A stretch of DNA of 14,860 bases, from positions 1 to 14,860 of the forward strand of contig DKRV01000039.1 in assembly GCA_002472405.1 (NCBI GenBank), in the 5' to 3' direction. Below the pieces are notes generated by a model. The model worked only from the letters and a program-made list of their open reading frames with translations. It did no database searches and was not told where the DNA came from. A program made the position numbers and the translations under genes. Of the stretch, positions 1-6,053 are shown one piece after another. Position 1 is the stretch's first letter, and every line of letters begins with the position of its first letter. The DNA is from Clostridiales bacterium UBA7273. Lineage in GTDB: Bacteria; Bacillota; Clostridia; Oscillospirales; Oscillospiraceae.

Positions 1-290
1 AGGCTGATGTTATCGAAATACGCGGTGCCGCCGTTGTTTTTGTAGATAAGGTAGACCTTCATCATTTTCACCGGCTTATCCTGCTTCGGAACAACGATGC
101 CGCTTGCAAACTGCCAGTCCGTGTAGTCCTTGCTGAACGGGATGAAATGCCATTCCTCTCCGCTCACGCCGGTGTAATACACTGCCGCGAGCATGCCGAA
201 GTAGGGCTTTTCACCTTCGTACACAGTCGCCGTGCTGCCTACCGCCGTCGCTTTGCCCCAGCCCGATACGATGTATGTGCCAAAAATGAA
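1..290 (-). pseudogene. Rhs-family N-terminal domain fragment (truncated, runs off window)
   Basis: The minus strand from about 290 to 1 is one open frame. It contains YIVSGWGKA, then EEWHFIPFSKDYTDWQFASG, then VYLIYKNNGGTAYFDNISL. This pattern (SGW-KA, then W-x-ASG, then TAYFDNI) is the beta-sandwich, carbohydrate-binding-like domain that usually lies upstream of the YD repeats in secreted Firmicutes Rhs proteins; that assignment is from family knowledge. The frame is entered straight from the 42-bp hairpin repeat at 292-333, with a stop codon inside the hairpin and no SD or start. It is therefore a 5'-truncated piece, probably continuing left into YD repeats. It may be the remains of another displaced Rhs copy, or part of the main rhs gene outside the window. 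Confidence 0.65.
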
Positions 291-291
291 C

Positions 292-333
292 GCAGGAGCA
301 TATCATGCGATATGCTCCTGCGAATTTGATTTT
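292..333. repeat. 42-bp direct repeat with 13-bp hairpin, copy A
   Basis: This stretch is identical over 42 bases to 2938-2979. It holds an inverted repeat, gcaggagcatatc / gatatgctcctgc, with a 4-base loop. On the minus strand the hairpin is followed by a short T-rich run, and on the plus strand by gaatttgatttt, so it could act as a bidirectional intrinsic terminator. It lies 3' of the 430-936 gene and directly before an Rhs fragment. Copy B has the same relation to its neighbours, which marks both copies as cassette boundaries. Confidence 0.85.
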
Positions 334-429
334 CATGTGCGCCATTTATACCAATGTTTTAAATGTCTATGCATATCTCTGACGAACGCATAGTATCACA
401 GCGGCAATGCTTGCTGGTATAGTGGCATT

Positions 430-936
430 CTAGTCTGCGAAAATGCTACAGATTTTTTCTTTAATAGACTGCACTTCATATTTCCCTTTAGTAAAAGATA
501 TTATCATTTGATTTTCAGGAAAATTGATAGAAATCGATATATCAGACGTTCCGCATTTCACCATAGAGTTAGCTGTATTAGCTATCGAACAAACTAACTC
601 ATCAGCTATAACCCTATCATCTATACTGGCTATAAACACACCCTCAAAATCGTTCACATCAACTTGATTAAACAAGCAGCTCAACTTCATTTTGTCGCAT
701 GCTGCCGAAAATCTTGGCACTGGAATAAGGGTAACTGCCGCTGTCATTTTCAAGTTTTTCCCAATCTTTAACAGAGTTTGGACTTTATCTTCATCTGATT
801 CTATAAGAACAATTATCTTTTGATCTAGAAAAACATCTAATATTGATAACAATACACTGGTTGAAAAAGATACGTTACTAACATAAATGTCATCATGCTT
901 CTTGTAGCTAAAGCAAGCTACTTTAGTTTTCCTCAT
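430..936 (-). CDS. Putative immunity protein for the first Rhs tip (unrecognised family)
   Basis: This is a 168-residue protein starting with ATG at 936. Its start overlaps the stop of the upstream Rhs gene by 4 bases (ATGA), and a GGAGGG SD lies about 8 bases before the ATG. No signal peptide or obvious membrane helix is visible, so a cytoplasmic protein is likely. The sequence mixes hydrophobic beta-like stretches (KIIVLIESDED, QMIISFTKG) with acidic segments, and I do not recognise a family. The immunity role is inferred only from position: a small gene translationally coupled to and directly downstream of a polymorphic-toxin tip normally encodes the cognate immunity protein. It is visibly more AT-rich than the Rhs core, like the tip it follows, which suggests the two moved as one cassette. 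Confidence 0.7.
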   Translation of the reverse strand: MRKTKVACFSYKKHDDIYVSNVSFSTSVLLSILDVFLDQKIIVLIESDEDKVQTLLKIGKNLKMTAAVTLIPVPRFSAACDKMKLSCLFNQVDVNDFEGVFIASIDDRVIADELVCSIANTANSMVKCGTSDISISINFPENQMIISFTKGKYEVQSIKEKICSIFAD

Positions 937-2930
937 CTTATTAGCCCTCCATAAATACCGGCACCAATTGTCCCGATCTGAATATGTGAGGGATACTTGG
1001 GGAGATGCATATGCAATAATGTATTTGACCCAACATCAATTCTGAAAGTTTTTCCGATCTTTAGCATAGTACCTCCATTATTTTTTTGCCAAACTGCATC
1101 TGGTGATAATGCTCTAATATTACCAAATTTAATTCCGCCGCTTCTTCCCGTTTTTGCACCTAGACTAGCAGCAATTTTAAATCCGCCACTAGCAATCTGT
1201 GATGCACCTGCGGTGATACCTCCTGTCATAAATCCATCTGCAAAACCATCTACAGCTGCCCTTGCAGATTTCTGAACTACCGTCGAAAAGCTATCTCTAG
1301 ATGCCACAGAATTTACCGCCGTTGTTACAGTGCTAATACCGGCAGATATAGCCCCTGCAGCACAAGCAGCCTTAACTCCTGCGATAAGTGCCGGTAATGC
1401 AGCGCCTCCTGTAAGAGCCGTTACCCCTACACCAACTGCAATTACTGCCGCACCCACTGCTATCTTCGCAACTATTCCCCAAGCCTCACCACTTGGGTCA
1501 CTTCTGTTCACCGGGTCATTTTCGCAATATGCGAACATGTTGGTGCTCAGGAGGCCGGTTGCATCGGTTGAGGCGTAGCTGTCGGCGTTTATGAAGCGGC
1601 CGATTTCGGGGTCGTAGTAACGCGACTGGAGATAATAGAAGCCGGTTTCAGAGTCGTAATAATAACCGCGATAACGGAGCGGATTTATGTCAGCTAATGT
1701 TCCGCTGCTGCTTATTATCTTGCCCCAGGGATCGTAGGTGTAGCTTGCGACAACGCTTCTGCTGCTGTTGACGATTCGAACGACATCGCCCTGCGCGTTG
1801 AGGATGTAATAGTACAATGTATTATTGTACTTCATCGCCAGCGGCTGGTTGTTCTCGTCGTAGACGAAGTCGATGGTCTTGCCGCCGCCCGTCTGCCGCG
1901 TCACGAGGCCGCTGAGGGTCGTGAAATCATACCTCGTCGAGCCCACAGTCTTGCTGCTGCGAACGCCCGCCATATCGTAGGTATAGCTTATATTCGTGCT
2001 GCCGACCTTGGCCGTCGCCAGTCTGCGTCCCTGCGTCCATGTGAACGTGCTGCCGTCGTAATACTTCGTCGGATTTCCGCCGGAGTAGGTGATAGTATTG
2101 CCACCATACGCCGTCAGCAGGTCGCGCCACGCACTGTTGCCGTAGGTATAATAATTGGTCGTCGTGCTGCCAACTTTTTTGCTCTGAATGTTGCCCGCGG
2201 TGTCGTAGCTGTACTCATATCTCGTTCCGCCGACCGTCGCCGAGGTAAGCTGCCCCTGCTGGTCGTAGCCATAGGTTGCGCGGGTCGTCGTTGAGCTGCC
2301 CGAATCGAGGATCTTGATGAGGCGTCCGTTGCTGTCGTAATAGCAATTATCGCCATAGATCAGGTTGCCCGACGAGTCGCGGTAATTGACGTAGTTCGGC
2401 AGCGCGGTCACATAGCCGTTATCCGTGCGGAAGTTATACGCCTTCGTCATGACGCTGCCGATGGCCTTGCTTCGCAGCTGATTCGCTCCCTGATACGTGT
2501 AGGTCACGGGGATGCTCGAGTTCTGAACAGTCGCGTTCAGGCTTGAGAGCAGGCCGGTCGTCGTGCTGTAGGCGTACGACATGGTCGTCACGCCCCCGGC
2601 GTTATACCAGCTCTGCTTCGTCAGGCGATTGGAAGCGTCATAGATATGCTCCGTGCGCTGCTCGAACGTGCCGCTGTTATACTCGTTACTGCGGATCAGG
2701 CGGCCGAGGCTGTCGTATTCGTAATTATACTCTTCCCCCGCCGTCGAGGTCTGCTTTGCAAGCTGTCCCGAGGCATCGTAGGCATATTCATATGTGACGT
2801 TATTATACTGTTCTTTTGTCGTCCTGTCAAATTTGTCGTAGGAATACTGAACGGTCTGGTCATTACCAAACGTCATTTTCTGCAATCGCCCGTTGTTCAC
2901 GCCGCTTTCGTACTGGTATTTTGCGAGCAA
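933..2930 (-). CDS. Rhs/YD-repeat protein with C-terminal toxin-like tip, 5'-truncated
   Basis: The protein is a 665-residue open frame if read from TTG at 2930. Residues ~1-390 carry YD repeats (YSYDKFDR, YEYDSLGRLIR, YYDSNGRLIK, YSYDTAGNI) that build the shell enclosing the toxin. Residues ~390-482 are the conserved Rhs core end: YDPWGKI, then LRYRGYYYDSETGFYYLQSR, YYDPEIGRFINAD and DPVNRSDPSGE. After this boundary comes an Ala/Gly-rich hydrophobic stretch (~484-560), then a tip ending in WQKNNGGTMLKIGKTFRIDV and LLHMHLPKYPSHIQIG. The R, D, HxH and H residues could form a nuclease-like site, but I cannot name the family. No SD or plausible start exists: the frame begins at the hairpin repeat, and the signal and N-terminal domains of complete homologues are absent. 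It is probably a silent cassette or a displaced 3' half. The stop overlaps the next gene by 4 bases. Confidence 0.8.
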   Translation of the reverse strand: MLAKYQYESGVNNGRLQKMTFGNDQTVQYSYDKFDRTTKEQYNNVTYEYAYDASGQLAKQTSTAGEEYNYEYDSLGRLIRSNEYNSGTFEQRTEHIYDASNRLTKQSWYNAGGVTTMSYAYSTTTGLLSSLNATVQNSSIPVTYTYQGANQLRSKAIGSVMTKAYNFRTDNGYVTALPNYVNYRDSSGNLIYGDNCYYDSNGRLIKILDSGSSTTTRATYGYDQQGQLTSATVGGTRYEYSYDTAGNIQSKKVGSTTTNYYTYGNSAWRDLLTAYGGNTITYSGGNPTKYYDGSTFTWTQGRRLATAKVGSTNISYTYDMAGVRSSKTVGSTRYDFTTLSGLVTRQTGGGKTIDFVYDENNQPLAMKYNNTLYYYILNAQGDVVRIVNSSRSVVASYTYDPWGKIISSSGTLADINPLRYRGYYYDSETGFYYLQSRYYDPEIGRFINADSYASTDATGLLSTNMFAYCENDPVNRSDPSGEAWGIVAKIAVGAAVIAVGVGVTALTGGAALPALIAGVKAACAAGAISAGISTVTTAVNSVASRDSFSTVVQKSARAAVDGFADGFMTGGITAGASQIASGGFKIAASLGAKTGRSGGIKFGNIRALSPDAVWQKNNGGTMLKIGKTFRIDVGSNTLLHMHLPKYPSHIQIGTIGAGIYGGLIR
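1490..1757 (-). repeat. Rhs core end, duplicated segment copy 1
   Basis: This segment aligns without gaps to 4007-4274 at a constant offset of 2517. A hand count over 253 positions (1505-1757) finds about 28 differences, almost all in third codon positions; the encoded peptides in that stretch differ at only one residue (DSETG versus DAETG). It ends at the DPxGE motif, after which the two genes become unrelated. It can serve as a homology arm for swapping toxin tips. Confidence 0.9.
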
Positions 2931-2937
2931 AAGGAAA

Positions 2938-2979
2938 GCAGGAGCATATCATGCGATATGCTCCTGCGAATTTGATTTT
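2938..2979. repeat. 42-bp direct repeat with 13-bp hairpin, copy B
   Basis: This is an exact copy of 292-333. The hairpin starts 18 bases beyond the stop of the membrane-protein gene at 2985 and, on the minus strand, is followed by tttcctttt. That is good geometry for an intrinsic terminator of the gene. On its other side the frame of the 933-2930 Rhs gene opens immediately. Similarity to copy A continues weakly for about 12 bases into the Rhs side, in the same reading frame. Confidence 0.85.
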
Positions 2980-2984
2980 AATTG

Positions 2985-3470
2985 CTAATTGCCGTCAGCA
3001 GGTTCGTCAGGGATAAAGTCCAAGATATAACCTGAATTTTCTGAGTACCAAATTGTACCTCGGCCGCCGTCTTTGGGCAAATCAATAAGCTCTTCTCCCT
3101 TTTTCGGATAGCCTAGATCAATTTCTACCTCATCGTCTGTTATCACAACTATCCATACAGACCGGCTGCCAAGCTTTTGGGGATATCTTTCAATTGTATA
3201 TTCTCCATGAGCTGATAAATAATGCTCACCGGCAATGTCCTTTATTATCGGTATAGATATCACCGCGAATTTTATTAAGAAGAATATCAGGACACATATC
3301 ATCAGCGTACTCATGTCTTGAAACGCCTTGTTCGTACTCTTTGTCAGTTTTACTTTTAAGCCAAGATACAGCACTTCAGGCGCCAAGCAGAATGGAGCAA
3401 TTATTGCAATGATCTTCAAATCGAACAGCACTGTACCCCATAGCAAATCCGTATATGCTGAAAAGTCCAT
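2985..3470 (-). CDS. Membrane protein, putative immunity protein for the orphan Rhs tip
   Basis: This 161-residue protein starts with ATG at 3470 and has a strong AGGAGG SD (plus-strand cctcct at 3479-3484) 8 bases upstream. Two hydrophobic segments are visible, around residues 12-37 (VLFDLKIIAIIAPF) and 53-76 (LMICVLIFFLIKFAVISIPI). A soluble C-terminal half is rich in acidic residues (DDEVEIDLGYPKKGEELIDL). No family is recognised. It begins 21 bases after the stop of the orphan Rhs tip, the usual place for a cognate immunity gene. A membrane-anchored immunity protein would fit a toxin acting at or across the cytoplasmic membrane. That role is inferred from context only; it could be an unrelated cargo gene. 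Confidence 0.65.
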   Translation of the reverse strand: MDFSAYTDLLWGTVLFDLKIIAIIAPFCLAPEVLYLGLKVKLTKSTNKAFQDMSTLMICVLIFFLIKFAVISIPIIKDIAGEHYLSAHGEYTIERYPQKLGSRSVWIVVITDDEVEIDLGYPKKGEELIDLPKDGGRGTIWYSENSGYILDFIPDEPADGN

Positions 3471-3491
3471 ACAGAAAGCCTCCTGTTCTCA

Positions 3492-4274
3492 TCAGTCAAA
3501 TATTCTTGTCACAATACTAAATATATTGCCAAAATATTTGCCGAATGATTTAAGTGCGCCACCAGCCTTAGAAGCTGCATTTTTAACTGCATTTTTGCTG
3601 GCCTTTGAAGAGTGCTTCGTCATATTTGACGCAGTTTTATTAATCTTATCTGCAATTTTTGCCGATCCCTTCTCTCCTAACTTTGACATACCACTCCCAG
3701 CAGCACTCTCCAATATTTCGCTATTCGGATTAGTTTTTGCATACTGGTTTGGATAAACAAGCATGTCAACAGTTTCTTGAATATAAGACGTGAGAATTAT
3801 TTCCGAAAATGCTCTCATAACGCCGCCACCCGGAAGCACAGACATTGCGCCGCCGACTGCCGATGACACATATGTGCCAACGGAGCTGAAGCATGCGTCC
3901 AACGACTGACCGGTTACCATCGCATAGATGACATCCGTCATGAACTGCTCTGCAATTCCGACCAGCGCGCCGCCTGCCATGGCGACCAGTATAGGTGCAA
4001 CCTCACCCGTTGGATCGCTCTTGTTCACCGGGTCATTTTCGCAGTATGCGAACATGTTTGTGCTCAGGAGGCCGGTTGCGTCGGTGGATGCGTAGCTATC
4101 GGCGTTTATGAAACGGCCGATCTCAGGATCATAATAGCGCGACTGGAGATAGTAAAAGCCTGTCTCGGCATCGTAGTAATAACCGCGGTAGCGGAGCGGA
4201 TTTATATCCGCAAGTGTTCCGCTGCTGCTTATTATCTTGCCCCAGGGATCGTAGGTATAGCTTGCGACAACGCT
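3492..4274 (-). pseudogene. Orphan Rhs core end plus alternative toxin-like tip
   Basis: Rhs sequence starts abruptly at 4274 with SVVASYTYDPWGKI, runs through YYYDAETGFYYLQSR and YYDPEIGRFINAD, and ends its core at DPVNKSDPTGE. The tip of ~170 residues differs completely from the one at 933-1490. It has a hydrophobic Gly/Ala-rich start (APILVAMAGGALVGIAEQF), a middle segment (SYIQETVDMLVYPNQYAKTN), a Lys/Ser/Ala-rich helix-like stretch, and the end FGKYFGNIFSIVTRIFD. No catalytic motif is apparent; the amphipathic end could suggest membrane action. The open frame continues upstream to a TTG at 4445, but those ~57 codons are antisense to the integrase and have no SD. It is therefore best read as an orphan cassette without its own start, usable only after recombination with a full-length rhs gene. 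The putative immunity gene follows after 21 bases. Confidence 0.8.
4007..4274 (-). repeat. Rhs core end, duplicated segment copy 2
   Basis: This is the partner of 1490-1757. The match ends sharply at 4274 (shared bases ...acaacgct on the plus strand), where copy 1 continues as Rhs and copy 2 switches to integrase DNA. The other end is the DPTGE motif. The excess of synonymous changes shows that the copies are old relative to each other and both evolved under protein-level constraint. Confidence 0.9.
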
Positions 4275-5311
4275 AAGGAAGTCTAAGACATTGAGACTCA
4301 AGGTCGCAAACAGCACCAAACGCAAAGCAGCGGCTATGCTGCCTGAGGTAAAGGCACAGTGGGAGGCTGAGCTTAACTCCAATGTAGTAAGCGACGATCC
4401 CACTTTCGCCGAAAGCGTCGAGCGTTGGTTAGAGGCTAAGAGCAAATCCGTAAAAGAAAATACTATGGTTGCCTATACCGGATATGCGAACAAGCATATA
4501 GTCCCTATGCTTGGGCACATAAAGACTAAGGATATCCAGTACGCTCATTTACAGCGCTACATAGACGATCTCGCTGGTGATTTGAAGGTCAAGAGTCTCA
4601 AAAAGCATCTTGTCGTAATAAACGGAGCTTTGGATGATGCTGAACGCAGCGGCATCATATCCAGTAATCCCGCCAGGCTCGTTCAAATGCCGCGAGAGGC
4701 CGAAAAATTCGTAGGTAACACTCTTGAGGAAGAAGCAAAAGAGGCTCTGAGCGCCGCGCAGGAAGAGGGTGAACCCATGTACGCAATCGTCATATTGGGC
4801 ATGGTATATGGTCTACGCCGCTCTGAGATGTGTGATCTCCGTTGGAAAGATAGACTTTGAAAACGGATACATACACGTCTGCAACATCGTTGTAAAAGGC
4901 AAAAGCGGTCATATTGAAGAGGAATCCACGAAAACAGAAAAGAGTAACAGATATCTTCCTCTTATAGGCTTCACCATTCCTTACTTTCGTGATCTTCTAC
5001 AGCAGCAGATTTCCAGCGGCAGCAAGTGCGATAAGGTCTGTCATTTGTCTGACGGCTCGCCGGTTCTCCCTGATTATATTACGCATAAGTATAAGGAATT
5101 TCTTGCAGCTCACAATCTGCCCGATATAAGGGTGCATGATATGCGGCATACAGCAGCGAGCCTATTGGCCGCTCATGACGCAACACCTCAGCAAGCACAG
5201 GAGTTTCTCGGTCATGAGAACATATCTACCGCACTGGACATCTATACTCACTGCCTTGACGAGAGCAAGCGCAAGACAGCTGACATAATGGACAAAATCT
5301 ATTTATCCTGA
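4275..5311 (+). pseudogene. Tyrosine site-specific integrase, 5'-truncated and frameshifted
   Basis: Two overlapping frames together make a phage/ICE-type tyrosine recombinase. The first (to 4860) holds the end of the arm-binding domain (RKSKTLRLKVANSTKRKAAA), the SAM-like core-binding domain (TFAESVERWLEAK; NTMVAYTGYANKHIVPMLGH) and the box I arginine (YGLRRSEMCDLRW). The second, from about 4845, continues with IDFENGYIHV, the HDMRHTAASLL box (HxxR), LGHENISTALDIYTH with the tyrosine nucleophile, and a stop at 5309-5311. Near 4849-4852, gata replaces an expected gatata-like sequence, so a 2-base loss (or 1-base gain) breaks the gene. The N-terminal ~20-30 residues are missing: homology runs back to 4275, where Rhs core sequence begins on the other strand. 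All visible catalytic boxes survive, so inactivation looks recent. It reads toward the 3' end of tRNA-Pro, typical of an integrase at its attachment site. Confidence 0.88.
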
Positions 5312-5314
5312 GTT

Positions 5315-5338
5315 TTGGACGCATTTTTGGACGCATTT
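5315..5338. repeat. Two perfect tandem 12-bp units after the integrase
   Basis: The unit ttggacgcattt occurs twice without a gap, starting 4 bases after the integrase stop. Short direct repeats directly 3' of an integrase gene often serve as arm-type recombinase or excisionase binding sites, so this may be what remains of the element's attachment region. That function is inferred. Confidence 0.6.
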
Positions 5339-5390
5339 GTAACGGGCACTAATAGTCCGGCTGTATAATCAGGCTCAAAAAAGTTCTCAA

Positions 5391-5431
5391 AAAGCAAGAA
5401 AAAGACTCGAAAGTTTACACTTTCGAGTCTT
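5391..5431 (-). terminator. Intrinsic terminator of tRNA-Pro
   Basis: On the minus strand a 12-bp stem (5420-5431 with 5402-5413; core gactcgaaag / ctttcgagtc) with a 6-base loop is followed by a run of T with few interruptions. It lies 6 bases past the CCA end of the tRNA. Confidence 0.85.
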
Positions 5432-5437
5432 ATTGTT

Positions 5438-5513
5438 TGGTCCGAGTGACTGGAGTTGAACCAGCGGCCTCTTGAACCCCATTCAAGCGCGCTACCATCT
5501 GCGCTACACCCGG
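5438..5513 (-). tRNA. tRNA-Pro (anticodon GGG)
   Basis: The minus strand folds as a standard tRNA. The acceptor stem is CCGGGTG / CACTCGG with one G-T pair. The D arm is GCGC-AGATGGTA-GCGC. The anticodon stem CTTGA / TCAAG encloses loop ATGGGGT, giving U33, anticodon GGG and G37, as in proline tRNAs. The T arm is GCTGG-TTCAACT-CCAGT, and a CCA end is encoded after discriminator A. It reads Pro codon CCC (and CCU by wobble). The gene is intact although an integrase lies next to its 3' end, consistent with an element that rebuilt the tRNA end on insertion. Confidence 0.95.
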
Positions 5514-5527
5514 ATTTCCAACGCCCG

Positions 5528-5559
5528 ATTATATTAACACAATTGCGCGATAATTGCAA
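5528..5559 (-). promoter_or_regulatory. Probable promoter of tRNA-Pro
   Basis: On the minus strand a perfect TATAAT (plus-strand attata, 5528-5533) lies 14 bases before the tRNA. The best upstream match, TTGCAA at 5554-5559, gives a 20-base spacer, which is long. The -10 box is convincing and the -35 is not. Confidence 0.5.
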
Positions 5560-5675
5560 TACCTATTTTAAAATATTTATAAAATTCCTCAAAATCCGTG
5601 TGAAAACGGCTGTATCCGCTTTCCTGCCGCACGAGCCGTGCTGTGCAAATTTGTACATAAAATACGACTTAGCTA

Positions 5676-5704
5676 TTGCTTAGAGGTTCTGTTTGGGCTA
5701 TAAT
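5676..5704 (+). promoter_or_regulatory. Sigma-A-type promoter of the zinc-ribbon gene
   Basis: TTGCTT (5676-5681) and a perfect TATAAT (5699-5704) are separated by exactly 17 bases. Transcription should start near 5711, giving an untranslated leader of about 50 bases before the ATG at 5761. The SD AGGAGG is at 5747-5752. Confidence 0.8.
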
Positions 5705-5760
5705 AGTTATGGTAACAAACCCAAAGAGGAATCAAGAGTAAGATTTAGGAGGAATTGAAC

Positions 5761-5997
5761 ATGAAATGCCCTCGCTGCGGACATGAAATGACCCTCGATA
5801 CCCATCGCAAGTACGCGCTGAACATGTGCTACGAGTGCGGCTACATCGAAGGCAGACTCAACGACGGCCCCGGTGCCGGCGCAAGCAACTACGCTCGTCT
5901 GAGAGCGATGAACTTCAACGAAGCCGTCGCATTTATTTCCGGCGGTCTCGGTATCGAAGAAGCAAAGGTTGCCGACTGGCTCGACAATAAGGAATAA
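5761..5997 (+). CDS. Small zinc-ribbon protein
   Basis: This 78-residue protein has an AGGAGG SD 8 bases before ATG 5761, which is preferred over a TTG two codons upstream. Two CxxC knuckles, CPRC at residues 3-6 and CYEC at 23-26, form a treble-clef or rubredoxin-like zinc ribbon. A predicted helical C-terminal half follows (NYARLRAMNFNEAVAFISGG; GIEEAKVADWL). No catalytic domain is visible. It is a single-gene transcription unit with its own promoter and terminator, lying between tRNA-Pro and the convergent deacetylase gene. Function unknown; small ribbons of this type may bind nucleic acids or partner proteins. Confidence 0.85.
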   Translation: MKCPRCGHEMTLDTHRKYALNMCYECGYIEGRLNDGPGAGASNYARLRAMNFNEAVAFISGGLGIEEAKVADWLDNKE

Positions 5998-6011
5998 GTC
6001 AGACAATCAGA

Positions 6012-6048
6012 CAGCACCCCGTACTCACGGTACGAGGTGCTGTTTTTT
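6012..6048 (+). terminator. Intrinsic terminator of the zinc-ribbon gene
   Basis: The stem cagcacc / ggtgctg continues after one mismatch into cgtac / gtacg and is followed by six T. It begins 14 bases past the stop codon. On the opposite strand there is no T run, so it would be only a weak stop for the convergent deacetylase operon ending at 6054. Confidence 0.85.
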
Positions 6049-6053
6049 CATAT

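Noticed and set aside
292..2979. CRISPR array or transposon ends suggested by the 42-bp palindromic repeat
   Set aside because: Only two copies more than 2.6 kb apart, in direct orientation, with no cas gene, transposase or target duplication between or beside them.
4275..4445. N-terminal extension of the orphan Rhs frame (TTG at 4445)
   Set aside because: These codons are antisense to the integrase, have no SD and show no Rhs similarity; the open frame is accidental.
5326..5513. Second tRNA or partial tRNA copy near the integrase
   Set aside because: I looked for a duplicate of the tRNA-Pro 3' end around the integrase and Rhs genes and saw none; only the 12-bp tandem repeat is present.
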